This document shows, piece after piece, positions 41,010 to 52,499 of a stretch of 64,000 bases of DNA; within the stretch, counting starts at the first letter, position 1, and the number at the start of each line of letters is the position of its first letter. The position numbers and the translations under genes are program-made. Under the pieces are notes generated by a model. It was not told where the DNA came from and did no database searches. It saw only the letters and a list, made by a program, of their open reading frames with translations. Source of the DNA: Ascidia mentula (taxonomy: Eukaryota; Chordata; Ascidiacea; Phlebobranchia; Ascidiidae); contig OX387204.1 of assembly GCA_947561715.1 (NCBI GenBank), positions 5,027,001-5,091,000 of the forward strand, given 5' to 3'.

Positions 41010-41958
41010 TTTTCTAGTTTTGTTTCTCCAAAAAGCTCTCAAATATAGCACACAACAACTTCTGAGGTTTTGGCTGCGACCAAGTTTGTGAGATACAGCA
41101 GTACTTGTTTAAGCTTATAACAACATCTCATTTAGCCTGAGGTAAAGGCTCCGCCCTTTTTTCTGTCATAGCCCGAGGTAAAATTTGTACCGAATGTTCT
41201 GGTTTTGCAGCGTCGAGATTCTAGTAGTACTTTCCATATTTGTGACAAGTGTTATGTAGACTTAAAGGCCTGTCATGTGCCTCTTTCAGTGTTTTGTAAG
41301 CCAGTTGACTATGTAGCAAATTTGTGACGTTTGTTTGTATGTTTTAGACGCTAAGATAACTCCACAGTGCCTTTAGAAACGTGGTACTGTGACCTTCAGA
41401 AATCTCAATCATGCCCTGTTTGTACTGTCTACCCCGATACTGTCTTGTTGCTGATGTATTGTGTCTCACCCATTCTACACTGCTGTCATCCCGAATCTGT
41501 GAACGATTTGGCGTACTGATTCGTTCTTTCACTGCACAATATATTCACTAAAAACCAAGAGACTGGGGTGCGATTGCGAATTTCTGACTCATCGTACCTG
41601 ACGTTGGTACCTACGAAGACCCGGTATAGGCAGACCGATAGCGTAGGCCTATGCGTGACATTCAACCAATAAATTTTGGCCGTCACAATAGGTATATTGG
41701 TTGGTGACTTGGTGAGCTGTTTTTCTCTTTCGGACATTACTTGATTAGCGATATATATATATATATGTAATAGGTATCAACCTGGCACAAAGACTTGTCG
41801 ACCCATGCAACTGCCTGCTAATCTTGAAACCATTCTTTCAGTAGGTGTGTGACAAGACAATTGTTTATTTATTTATTACAATTATGAACAGTGAACATGG
41901 TGTGTAACAAACATGTAATGTCCAAATGCGACATAACTTGTTTTCCATTGCCTTGAAC

Positions 41959-42803
41959 TCAATTTTCTGTCACAGGTCGTGTTTCGATCCACTTCTTTAT
42001 CTTTGGTCTTTTGGCCACGGCATCGAGAAGCTTCTCAATAGCAGGGAAGCAAGATAAATCCACTTTAAATCTTTTGATGAGAATGTCCGTGGCCACGTAG
42101 GCAGCTACATCACCCGCCGAAAACTGTAATGACGTAGTTTGGGAAATTGGTGTTTACTCAACCAGGATCCAGAATACTTACGTTTTTCAAAATGTACGGG
42201 CCTTCCGTTGAGTTTATATCTTTTTCGAGGATCTTGAACTTTGGACCCAAAGTTTCATCCATCGCATTCTTCATGGCTTCCGCCTGAAACAACATTGCGT
42301 CACAAAAGTTTGATTGATTTCCCGCGACTGTAAATATCGAAGGCAAACCCACCACCACTTTTTCGTCTTTTTCGAAAAATGGGAGTTTTGCGTAAGTTTC
42401 GAACAAAACCTCAATCCAGGTGTCAATTTGTGCAGCCTCTAATGAATTCTCTCCGTTCAACCCAAACTCCCGGGCCAGGTATCGAACCATGGCGCGACTG
42501 TGAGCAATTTGGACACCGTCCACAAACAGTACAGGCATCTGACCAAACTTCATTGCTGTAAAAAGAGGTGATTGCTTTAAATTAAAAACGGTCACTTTCT
42601 TCCAGGGCTAAAGCTATGAAATTACAATGATTTTACTGTTGTTGCACAAATAAAGATATCTTAAACGTACTTGGCTTGTGTTCGGGCCATTTCTCAGAAG
42701 AATAACGCACGTCTTCGTATTTCACTTCAGCCTCGGCAAACAACATACGGCACATTTCCCCAAGCCCACGGGCTTCAAAGTAGCAGAGTTTGTATTGCGG
42801 CAT
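41959..42803 (-). CDS. Sigma-class GST, type B copy 12 (N form with Met67)
   Basis: Exons are 42803-42671, 42555-42353, 42283-42182 and 42123-41959. It is an N form in exons 1 and 4 (Cys171, Glu176) but has Met67 as in D, so it may be closer to the ancestor of both. Several private changes in the flanks (for example ctattta for ctgttta near 43451) set it apart. Confidence 0.92.
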
Positions 42804-43886
42804 TTTCGTGAAAAAACGATTGTTTTACAGACAAGCTGTTGACCGAAGAAAAAATAAATGCTAGTAAAAACATGCAAGACCTGTAACTTTCCCCTTTTGT
42901 AGGCATTTAACTCCAATAGTTTGCTTTGGTTTGAAGGACTGTTGATTTAAATTATAATCTTCATTTGTTACCATAACATTTCCCTTTGCAACTGCAGCCG
43001 ATATACGATGGTACAGTTATTGAATAGTTTACATATAGCGGAAATACACTGCATTTCAACAGCACCTACGCTACCTCAAAATCCAACTGTCTCACAACCT
43101 CCATTACGCACGGTTGCCTGTTTCAAAAAGAAAAAAATAATCCATGTGTCAAGTCAAGCATGAAAGACTGCAATATATATTTGCGACTAAATGAGTTATG
43201 ACCGTATGCCTCCATAACTGCACAGAAATACTTGTATTGAGACTTATAAGTATACATGCTTGCTTTAACATAAGACCTTTTTTCTTGTAATTCTAGAATA
43301 TTCGATTGTTACCTTTGTCTGGCCTATTTTGCTAAGTCATTATGCGCGGTGAAGTGGGTGTTCAGTTTGCTGAAAAAGATTTGGCGCGCTGGGCACACAC
43401 AACTGTATTGACAAAGCGCACCTTTTTCGCTTTATTATTTCAGGCGCAAGCTATTTATTTTACATCACGCTTACAATTAATTATCCCAATGGCGAATGGG
43501 CTATGAGTATACCAAGAAACCAACGGGTAATATTTATTCATTGGATTTCGGCAACTGCATACGTCAAACCTGATGTGCGAATTCATTTTACATTAGTACC
43601 ATTTGCGAGTTTTTATGACAAAATTGAAACACTTTAAATGGAAGATTTTTGTCTTGGCAAAATAGTCTTATGATTCGTGTCTATAGGTTTATCAGTATGG
43701 GCAGCACATTTGTGTTTGTTGAAAGGCAAACAACAACATAATTTCAAAACACGTTTTTAAAACACTGATTATTTATTTGTTACGAAAATGAAAGGAAATA
43801 TATGGCAGTTAACAATTTGTTGCGTACGTAACAACACATTACTACACACATGCACTATACAACGAAAACATCTTCCACAGCCAGAG

Positions 43887-44745
43887 TTAGAATTGTGTTA
43901 CTGGACGAGTTTCAATCCACTTTTTAATTTTGGGTCTTTCCGCCACTGCACTCTGAAGGGCCTTAATCGCCGGATAGCCGGAAAGATCAGCTTTAAACAT
44001 TTTCTCAACTACATCGGTTGAAAGATATGCCACAACATCAGCAGCTGTAAACTGTAAAAATAAAAACTATACATAGGATTTTTTCCTTACATGCAAAACA
44101 CTTGTTTGAACTTACCGTATTAAGAATGTAAGGTCCCTCTGATGCTTTGATTACCTTCTCCATGGCTTTGAGGTTGGGGCCAAGTGTTTCCGTCATAAGC
44201 GTCTTAAATTTTTCCTCCTGCGATAAATCATGGGGATAAAGGGGCTATGGATGTTCGTATTGCTGATGTTTGTGAATTTATGTACAAACCTTTACAGTCT
44301 CATCTTGTTCACTAAATGGTAGTTTAACGAATGCCTCAATCAACGTCTCGACCCAAACGTCGACTTGGGCCGCATCCAAGTCAGTTTCACCCATATAACC
44401 CAATTTCCTGGCGACGTAACGAACTATCGCTCGGCTGTTTGCAATTTGGACGCCATCAACAACAAGTACAGGCATCTTACCGAACTGCATGTCTGTAGAT
44501 GGGTCAAAAATTAAACATCAAACATGTTGTACATACACGGCGTGCATTATGATTTTCGAACAATATTCCAATCTTTATCTAATATAGAGTTATAGTATTC
44601 TATAAGACTTACTTGGTTTGTGTTTGGGCCAATCTTCGGGCTCAATCCGAAAGTCTTCGTATGCGACGCCAGCATCAGCAAAAAGCAAGCGAATCATTTC
44701 TGCCGATCCGCGGTAGTTAAAGTAGATAAGTTTGTACTCAGGCAT
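43887..44745 (-). CDS. Sigma-class GST, type A copy 12, diverged edge copy
   Basis: Exons are 44745-44613, 44492-44290, 44217-44116 and 44051-43887; 200 residues, intact. Exon lengths equal those of the other A genes, but exon 1 has Ile7, Tyr11, Leu20, Ala23 and Lys41, and exon 2 has VVDG, AIVRY and GYMGE. Tyr8, Trp39 and Ser64 are kept. Introns 1-3 align with A but with many differences, and intron 1 is notably close to that of gene C. It is the right-hand edge gene of the array and was probably left out of the recent homogenisation (inference). Confidence 0.92.
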
Positions 44746-44950
44746 TTTTCTAGTTTTACTCCGTCAAAAAGCTCTCAAATATAGCACACAACAACTTCTG
44801 AGGTTTTGGCTGCGACCAAGTTAGTGAGATACAGCAGTACTTGTTTTCGCTTATAACAACATCTCATTTAGCCTGAGGTGAAGGCTCCGCCCTTTTTTCT
44901 GTCATAGCCCGAGGTAAAATTTGTACCGAATGTTCTGGTGTTGCAGCGTC

Positions 44951-46076
44951 AGTAAAAAATGCAAAGTCATGAAAGTCATGCTGAAAAATGCAAACTCACA
45001 CTGACGAGACTAAAACAAGTCGTGCAATGATCGTTTGCGTCGTGCGCTTTGATGACTGTTTGAAAATTATGCGGAAATGAGAGGACACGTCTGTTGTTCC
45101 AAATGTTTGTGTTAAATTTGTCCAGTTGAAACAATTGTGTTTCAGTTACAAAAAACACGATGAATTTGTTGTGCATGAGAATCAGACAAAAGGCATAAAA
45201 ATACGAATAGAAACAAAGTAAGGTGAAACATATCACAGAACATTCCAACAACAACAACAACAAATGCTTAAGTTTATGTGATTTTTTGGAATATTAATTA
45301 TGTTTTCTTTTTTTCCCCCTGTTTCTTACTTGTGCGACCGGAAACAAATCTAATTGGCCCGAAGTGAGAAGAATTGAAACATCCCAATCTAATCCATAAT
45401 TCGCATGTGTTTACATGTGGTTTGGTTGTTTATATTAACTGCAAAACTTGGTAAAATAGGCAAATATCTGAAAACATGCGGGGTTTTCTTGAACTGCGTG
45501 TCGTTATCGGTGGAATCGAAGGCAAGACAAGAAATTAACTCTCAAGACCAAGTGTGCTGAATTTCATTACCAGGCATGCAAAGTGAACGGTCTACACCCA
45601 AAACAACTTGAAAACCAATGTCAAGCGTTTATCTTTTAATGTTTTATGATTTATCTGATGCATTGTGACAAACTTAACAAAACCACACAACTAAAACCCA
45701 TTGAAATTTGTCTGTTCTCGAAGTGGATTGAAAGCGATGCGAACTCATTACACTATACATTCGAACAGATTGAGCGTTCCGGCGCTCTTCTTACGCAAAA
45801 AACGGGAGGAGCAATTGAGCGAAGAGCATTTCAATTCGTTTAATTGTTCATGTAAACGGTTCAGTGCACCAATTGGTTATAGCTCACGTTTCAAATGTGG
45901 TCGCTATTGCCCGTGAACATACAGGGATAATGTAGTTCGCTGAAAATAGACAAACTAACAAATAACTTAATAACTGGATGAGTGGAAAAAACATGAAAGC
46001 ATTTTACTCGGAGAAGGAAGTTACATGAAAAAAAAAACGAATAAAAACCCTTGGCCACTATCAACGCAGGCATCAG
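44951..46076. other. Non-coding stretch between the array and the GPCR gene
   Basis: Unit homology has ended. Just inside lie short direct repeats (aaaaatgcaaa twice, aagtcatg twice, 44955-44995). Further on are an 18-bp (CAA)n run at 45246-45263 and a T/C-rich tract near 45305-45320. The right part probably holds the 3' UTR of the GPCR gene. I see no coding exon or RNA gene. Confidence 0.5.
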
Positions 46077-48230
46077 CTACGTTTGTCCATCTTTCACACA
46101 GATTGCCTTGTCACAAATGTTTGGCAGTTGGGCGGGGTACAGGATTGGGTTGAGCGCACTGTTGAGCGGAAACAGGATAACGGTCATGTACAAAACGGCA
46201 TTGTCGTCCAATTTGATCGACCTCCTATCTATGGACCTTGCTATCACAATCAACGACATTGGCACCCAACACAAAAAGTCTGTTAACACGATAAAAAACA
46301 TACGTCGATGCATGGCGAGGTTTTCTCTCCCGCGCCTGTTTTCCGTACTGGTTGAACACCCGAAAAGGTAGCATTTGTTGGGGTGGCATGCCCTCCTCCA
46401 GTCTAAGTCACCTGTCTTGGTGGTAATAATTGTGTACGCAATAGCCATGTACACGAACGCCAGCAGGTTGATGGTGACCATTGGTAGCAAAAACCCTAAG
46501 GCAGGATCGTCGTTGGACGCAATAAAATTTACGCCACATGTTGGCATTTCCTGGTAATAACCGAGAAAATGCAAGTTAGGTTGGTTGGTCATTTTAATGT
46601 CGGCTAGAAGAGTCCTGACAGCTTCCCAGGAACGGTGACGTGGAAGACGGTGTGAGCAGTTAACAGCTGCCAGAACCACATCCAAAATTTTGTGCCATTG
46701 TGAGTAATCTGCCCGAAAGGGAATTTTGGAGCAACCGTTATCCGCCGTCATACCGAAATGAAAGGTGTCAAAAATGGGGCTGACTTTGAGCAAGGGCAAA
46801 CACGCCACGATCATCCAAAATGGCCATGAAAGGACGGTTACTATTGTAACTGGGCGAATTTTGATTGTTTTAAAAGGACGCACCACACTGTACAATCTAC
46901 AAGTGGTTATTATGATGAGAGTGGTTACAGACACCTCGCTGGAAACGTAGGTTATCACACCCATGATAACGCAAATGTCGCCGGTTTGCCACTCGAAACA
47001 CTGGGGAGTTTCGCAAGGAATGTTAAAAGAAATCCCGAAAGCGAATATGGCAAGTAAGTAAACCCCCATCAGAAAGTCTGCAAGACTCAAATTCATCAGC
47101 AGTATGTTGTGAAGCTTCTGAACCTTGCTTAGGGTTTTGAATTCTAGGTACATCCTTGTTCCTCTTATGCCGATGCTGGCAACGTTACCCAACACCGCCA
47201 TGATACCAAAAATTCCCACCACTGGAGACCAAAGATGAAAATCACCGTAAAAATGCTTTTCAGGCAACACATTATCGCTCAAATTAACATGCACGGGCGA
47301 ACATTTCTCCGTTTTTCTGGTATCCAACCTGTCTGTCGTATTAACCCTTAGGAACCGACAGTGGTCTCTAGTAGTGTTGTAGCATATTTGAAGGTTTGGT
47401 CCAGAGTCGGTCAAGTTCCAATAGTCGACGCATTCCTCCGATAAACCAACTATAAACAGTGTGAAACATGGGTATTATATTGTTACAAGGGTTCACAACT
47501 ACGCGGAACTTTATAAATTGTAAGAACTTATAGTTTTTCTTCCTAAATATAGTGATATAAACGTTCTATATTTACGAATCCAAATTCCGGTTGGAGATCT
47601 TTGCTATAAATATTTTTGGAAGAGGTCAATTTATTGTAAAAGGTTGTGAACTGCTGCGCGAGGATGTATTAGTCAGGATGCGATTAATGCAAGTTCCGTG
47701 TCACTGATGATGTAAAACAGACGACCAAAACAACAGGTCCCGGTTCGAAGCCTTTAAGCGTGGCCCATCAAACTATTTACACACAAAATGATAGACCAAA
47801 CTATTCACTGTTTTAAAATGATCAGACACATTTTGTGCTCAAAATGTATTGTGCAGTTGCTTTGGTTACCAGTATTCGTATGAGGCAATGAAACTTTGTA
47901 TTTCTACTACAACGGATTGTAAGTCATGTTGTAATACACTTTGCTGCAGCCAACTTTCAAAAAATGGTTTATGTCTGGAACCCACAATCAGTCTAAACCC
48001 CCTGGTAGAAACAGTTCAAAAGGACAAAGACCTTTTGATGCCCATATAAAAATGGACTGTTTATCAAAATGCCCGCACTGACGCCACAGGGCTTCAATAC
48101 ATTCATTGGCCCTGGACGATATCATAGCTATTCACGTCACGGAAGTCCAACACAAATGAGGTACTGCAGCATTTTACTTACCTTTCGTAGCAGTTAATAC
48201 AATTCCAAATTTCAAAATCCATTTGGCCAT
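46077..48230 (-). CDS. Relaxin-receptor/LGR-like class A GPCR without leucine-rich repeats
   Basis: Exon 1 (48230-48182) encodes a signal-peptide-like start (MAKWILKFGIVLTATK) and ends at GTAAGT. Exon 2 (47449-46077) follows a TATAG acceptor in phase 1 and carries the rest; 473 residues in all. A short extracellular segment (17-90) has five Cys and four N-glycosylation sequons. Seven membrane segments lie near 92-112, 132-155, 175-200, 216-236, 334-357, 399-421 and 433-455. Matches to the relaxin receptor family are ADFLMGVYL in TM2, EVSV in TM3, NLLAF in TM5, FFIVLTDFLCWVP in TM6 and NSALNPILY in TM7. The DRY position reads CRLY. Extracellular loop 2 is about 95 residues, far longer than usual, and may hide a short intron. 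The C-tail is about 18 residues. The ligand is unknown; a plasma-membrane receptor role is inferred from the family. Confidence 0.85.
46551..46619 (-). other. Possible optional intron inside GPCR loop 2
   Basis: The minus strand shows a branch-point-like CCTAAC, a pyrimidine-rich stretch and a CAG ending at 46551, the usual look of an intron end. In-frame donors exist at 46619 (GTCAGG), 46664 (GTTAAC) and 46679 (GTGGTT); all are weak and all leave the frame open. The frame is open whether or not it is removed. Confidence 0.3.
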
Positions 48231-48848
48231 CCGGAGACTGTGCGTACGGTGTTTATAGGAACAACTTAATCACATGAAAATGTTATTTAAAAATGGCGAC
48301 CTTACTGATACAGTCGTACACAACAGCTCGCCTACTTGCCAAACATTTCCTTCCCAAAATTACCCCCAACTTTCTATATAGTTAAACACACATGCATTTG
48401 GTTATGGCTTCCTCTCTGCAAATCCGTTAACTGTGTTCTTGCCCAGCAACACGCACATCCCTCTTATATTCTGCCTATGATTGGCGTCTGTAGCTGTGTA
48501 CCATAGAGGAAGCGAAGATAGCAAAAGTTCGTGCTTGGGCACGCAAGCACTGAAACCCAACGTGCTTTATCACGACCACGGTGAGTAACTTACGTTGAAA
48601 CTAACGTTTTCCGAAAAGGATGAGTAGTTGTTTACCTGCTACGACGTCACTGCTGTAAACTTAAATGTGGAGCGGTTTAGAGAACACTAAATAAACAAAA
48701 GCAATTTTTTCCTTTTTAGTGTTTTACATTGTAGGCCTATCGTTTTGGAGGTATTTTACATGTTCCACTTGAAATTGACAAGGTCGAGTTCAAAAGAATA
48801 AACAAAACACATCAACGCCGACGCACTAAAACTTGCAACAAGATCCAC
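48231..48848. other. Upstream region of the GPCR gene / downstream of GST C
   Basis: No coding exon is visible. It contains the presumed GPCR promoter and a gtaggcctatcg palindrome near 48732. A minus-strand AATAAA for gene C lies just beyond, at 48849. Confidence 0.5.
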
Positions 48849-48854
48849 TTTATT
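48849..48854 (-). promoter_or_regulatory. Polyadenylation signal of GST C
   Basis: AATAAA on the minus strand, about 88 nt beyond the stop codon of gene C. Confidence 0.55.
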
Positions 48855-48941
48855 GGTATGTAATTATTGGTAATACATAAAGAGCAAACTTGGCTAAATA
48901 AGATGACTAGGCTATATGTCATTTAGTTGAAAGGTTTCCAA

Positions 48942-49762
48942 CTAAAATTGTGTAACTGGGCGAGTTTCAAGCCATTTCTTTATGTTGGGTCTTTCGGCCA
49001 CTGCACAACGAAGACCTTCAATTCCAGGGTAGCTGGATAAATCAACTTTAAAGGCCGTAACAACTACATCCGTGGAAAGGTATGCCATGATATCGGCCGC
49101 CGAAAACTACATAAATGTTCAAAAGTGAATATAAGACGAAAACAAAAAAGTGGTTAAATCACCAACCTTTTTAAGGATATATGGGCCAGTGCTAGACTTA
49201 ATTACTTTTTCGAGGGCCTTGAACATGGGATCAAGTGTTTCGGTTGTAAGTTTCTGCATTTTTTCAGCCTGCGATGCAAATAGATTTTCGAGAGCGCTAC
49301 GATTGAGGACCAAGAAAAGTTGTTTTTTATACCTTTACAGTCTCATCTTGTTCACTAAATGGTAGTTGAACGAATGCCTCGGTCAACGTCTCGATCCAAA
49401 CGTCAACTTGGGCAGCATCCAGGTCAGTTTCACCGATATAACCCAATTTCCTGGCCACGTAACGAAATATTGCTCGGCTGTTTGCAATTTGGACGCCATC
49501 AACAACAAGCACAGGCATCTTTCCGAACTGCATGTCTGCAGATAGACCAAAAATGCAACATCAAGCATGTGGTATATACATAGCGTGCATTATGACTTTC
49601 GAACAACATTCCAATCTTGATGTACTCACTTGGTTTGTGTCCAGGCCAATCTTCGGGCTTAATACGAAAGTCTTCGTATGCGACGCCAGCATCAGCAAAA
49701 AGCAAGCGAATTATTTCAGCCGATCCGCGGTAGTTAAAGTAACAAAGTTTGTACTCAGGCAT
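48942..49762 (-). CDS. Sigma-class glutathione S-transferase C
   Basis: Exons are 49762-49630, 49535-49333, 49268-49167 and 49106-48942 (phases 1, 0, 0); 200 residues. It keeps Tyr8, Trp39, Lys43, Pro52 and Ser64 and ends in RPVTQF as A does. Exons 1-2 and intron 1 are strikingly close to A, and to A12 in particular, while introns 2-3, exon 3 and both flanks are not. This looks like a converted tract. It is a single-copy gene outside the array. Confidence 0.92.
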
Positions 49763-50652
49763 TTTGAACTGGATTTACCCAAACAATGATAAAACAGGAT
49801 TTCTATAATATTACCTATGTTATAAAAATTGCGGTTAAAAAAATCTTTTTTTTGCTATTGCAAATGCTCTATGTTCCATTTGCAGCCAAATCCAATACGC
49901 AACATTGAGTTGCGATTAAATAATGTCACAACAGTAAAGCTAAACCTACCAGTACCCAAAAAAACACCAGCAACTTAATTGAGGCACAAAATAAGCCGAA
50001 TACAGCAGCAGTGTAGCCACGTCTGTACAACAAGCGAATGTTGTTGTGAGCTTTCAATGGACAGGAAGTAAAGGAAGTATGAGATTTTTGCACGACCAAA
50101 CGACACGATATAAGATTCGTGCATTGCCACACACATTATGAATAATTTTAGGCAATCGCCAACTGCAAAAATGTTTTTCAATCATCAGATTATGCGGTTT
50201 CTAAATACCCACTGGGTGTCGATATTTATCTTGAATAGGTTATGCGATGAAGAATTGAGTCGATTCCATTCTTTAAACAGATGAAAAAAGTTTCGATAAG
50301 TTTAAAGGTTCACGAATTAAAAAAAATCTTCCAAAAAAATTCAAAAAAGACTATTTATAACTACGCTCTAAAGTGACTACTACCAGTCTAGTCCGTACTG
50401 AAGCTTGCTGTGATGATGCGGAAATCCCACAAAAAAACGGGCAAATGTTCTCATAATCATGTTTCACATATGGTCTTAAAACTAATATTTATCACAAAAA
50501 CTTTCTGCCATCAGGCTTGTACAGTAGATCAGTAGACATTAAAAATTTTTAGTTTTCGCCACTTTCTTGACAACAGTTTGATTCGTCTGTTCTTGAATAA
50601 TATTAGACACCGCTTTCCTATCCACGCGACTTATTCATGAAATTCCTCATGT
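49763..50652. other. Non-coding stretch between GST C and GST D
   Basis: AT-rich, with poly-A/T runs (for example near 49838-49855 and 50320-50347). Short ORFs occur on the minus strand but show no family resemblance or splice context. The left end is the presumed promoter of C. Confidence 0.5.
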
Positions 50653-50658
50653 TTTATT
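50653..50658 (-). promoter_or_regulatory. Polyadenylation signal of GST D
   Basis: AATAAA on the minus strand, about 40 nt beyond the stop of gene D. Confidence 0.5.
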
Positions 50659-50696
50659 GATAAGGTTTGCACACGAAATATTTGATACTGGAATGT

Positions 50697-51588
50697 TTAG
50701 AAGCTGGTTTGAGGGCGGGTTTTAACCCATTTCGCAATTCTTTCACGTTTTCCAACGGCTTCCACGAGTTTGTTGATGGCCTTGTACTTCGACATGTCTA
50801 CGCCCCACTTGCACGTGTAGAAGTCCACCATGGCAAAAACAACAAAGTCCAACGCTGAAACCGTCTGGCGACAAAGAAATATATCACGGTTATAAAATCG
50901 ACATCCTTTTAAATGAAGTACTGCGGCAATCTATTTAGATTACCCACAATGCTTATACCTCGCCCAAATAATACGGACCCCCGGACTTGCATAGTTCAGC
51001 GTCCAGCTTGCTAACCTTTGGATCCATCGTCTCAGAAACCCACTTGGCCAATGATTCAGCCTGTAAATATATTACAATTATTGGGTGGAAGTCTACGTCT
51101 AAATCTATATGTGGTTTATACCTTTTCCTCGTCACTTTTCGCCGACCATGGTAACGACTGGTTCATTTCATGCAAATTTTCGAACCATGCATCTATTTGT
51201 GCGGCGTTCCATGAATTCCCACCGTCCAGGCCGTGTTCCCTGGCCAAATAGCGCACAATGGCTCGGCTGTGAGCCAGTGGTTTCCCATCAACGTAAAGGA
51301 CAGGCATTTTGCCAAAGGGCATTGCTAAAAATATGCGTAGCTATATAGGTCAGAGTAGTTTCACTGCGGGGTAATATTGAAATATCTCATTTGCAACAAG
51401 GCGGCTTTACTAACCTACAATGCAGTATGCCAAATACTCATGAAAATTGGAACCTTACTTGGTTTTACTTCGGTCCAATTTCCATCAACGCGATAATCCT
51501 CGTATTCCACACCAGCCTCGGCAAGAAGAAGTCGAGACATTTCGGCCAATGCGCGAATGTTGAAGTAACAAAGCTTGTATTTAGGCAT
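50697..51588 (-). CDS. Sigma-class glutathione S-transferase D
   Basis: Exons are 51588-51459 (130 nt, one codon shorter than in A and B), 51324-51122, 51060-50959 and 50864-50697 (168 nt); 200 residues. Tyr8 in YKLCYF and Trp38 are present, with the loop MPVLYVDG and the glutathione motif HSRAIVRYLAR. The C-terminal region (FYTCKWGVD, KTRPQTSF) differs most, which suggests another second-substrate pocket. Its intron positions match the other GSTs here. Confidence 0.92.
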
Positions 51589-52499
51589 ATTGGCAATTTA
51601 ACTAGTTGCAATTCAATTCCTGCACTAACCAACAAGCAATGATTTGATTTAGGTGTACGTATAAATGCCGATATAAGTTACATTTCAAACACTAAAAATA
51701 ACCCTAAATTTTGTACAACACAATCCACCATTCAAACTGCTTGCTGTTTGCCAGTCCTTATACAACTGGCAGGGTTACGCACCGAGGCGGTTGGGCTCCT
51801 CGCGTACGAACCCGCCTCCATTTCTGCGCAATGGAGTTAAAAGGAAACAAGTCGGATAAATCCACTGGCGCCTAAAAACGCCGAGTCATTGTGTTTGCCT
51901 TCCACGTTTTCTGTTAAGGTCGAAACGCCCTGTGCCCGGTAAGCTGATATCTACTACGACCTTTGTGCTACTTAAACTTCCCAACTGTGCTGCTACTAAA
52001 TGTTCTATCTTTTAACCACGCCAAGCAATTTTGATTTAAACGTATCTTTTTGCTGGTAATGATAACGGTGCTGAATCTGGGCCCGGTCGTTTCCATCACA
52101 GATTTGAATTGTAAATATAGAAATGTTGTTCGTCAAACATTACAGCCGCTAAACATGTTAGCTGACCAGCAAACAGCACTAATTTACTACAGAGAAATAC
52201 TGATGCTGTATTCTGTATTATGTTGTAAAAATGTTTGTTGTTTTTGAGAAATGTGCTTTGTCGCTCTTCTCTAGTAAAGCCTTTCGCGTTTAAAAATCAG
52301 CAACCATTGCTCGCACCTACTGCTGACTGGAGCGAAGGAGCGTTCGCGCAACCACTTGGAACAGCACTCGTTGACTCTCAAGATTACTGAATAACAGCTT
52401 TGAACCAGTATTTTGACTCCTGTCCAACTGAATAGTCGTTTCAAAAAGTTTCAGGTTTGTTGTAATTTGTGTGCTTGTATTTTATAAACACACTTCAAT
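51589..52499. other. Non-coding stretch between GST D and GST E
   Basis: The left part is the presumed promoter of D and the right part the 3' flank of E. A GC-richer island near 51770-51840 interrupts AT-rich sequence. I see no gene in it. Confidence 0.5.

Larger units (their letters stand above)
1..44950 (-). repeat. Tandem array of ~3.72 kb units, each with two sigma GST genes (A and B)
   Basis: The same block recurs head to tail twelve times. Equivalent points in the B genes lie at 1185, 4928, 8637, 12359, 16081, 19803, 23546, 27255, 30998, 34707, 38450 and 42158, with spacings of 3743, 3709, 3722 or 3708 bp. Units differ by scattered substitutions and small indels only, apart from the diverged right end. 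The left edge cuts the first exon of another A gene, so the array continues outside the window. Homology ends at about 44950, where a shared stretch finishing in ttgcagcgtc runs into unrelated sequence. Unequal crossing-over between units is the likely mechanism (inference). An assembly artefact cannot be excluded for the identical copies. Confidence 0.97.

Noticed and set aside
1-44950. CRISPR-like regular repeat spacing
   Set aside because: The periodicity is that of 3.7 kb gene-bearing units, not short repeats with spacers, and the genes are spliced eukaryotic genes.
46551-46753. A 203-nt intron in the GPCR using the good donor GTATGA at 46753
   Set aside because: Joining it to the CAG at 46551 would break the reading frame into TM5, so it cannot give a receptor.
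47730-47760. tRNA-like B box (ggttcgaagc)
   Set aside because: The flanking bases do not pair as a T stem and no acceptor or anticodon arms can be drawn.
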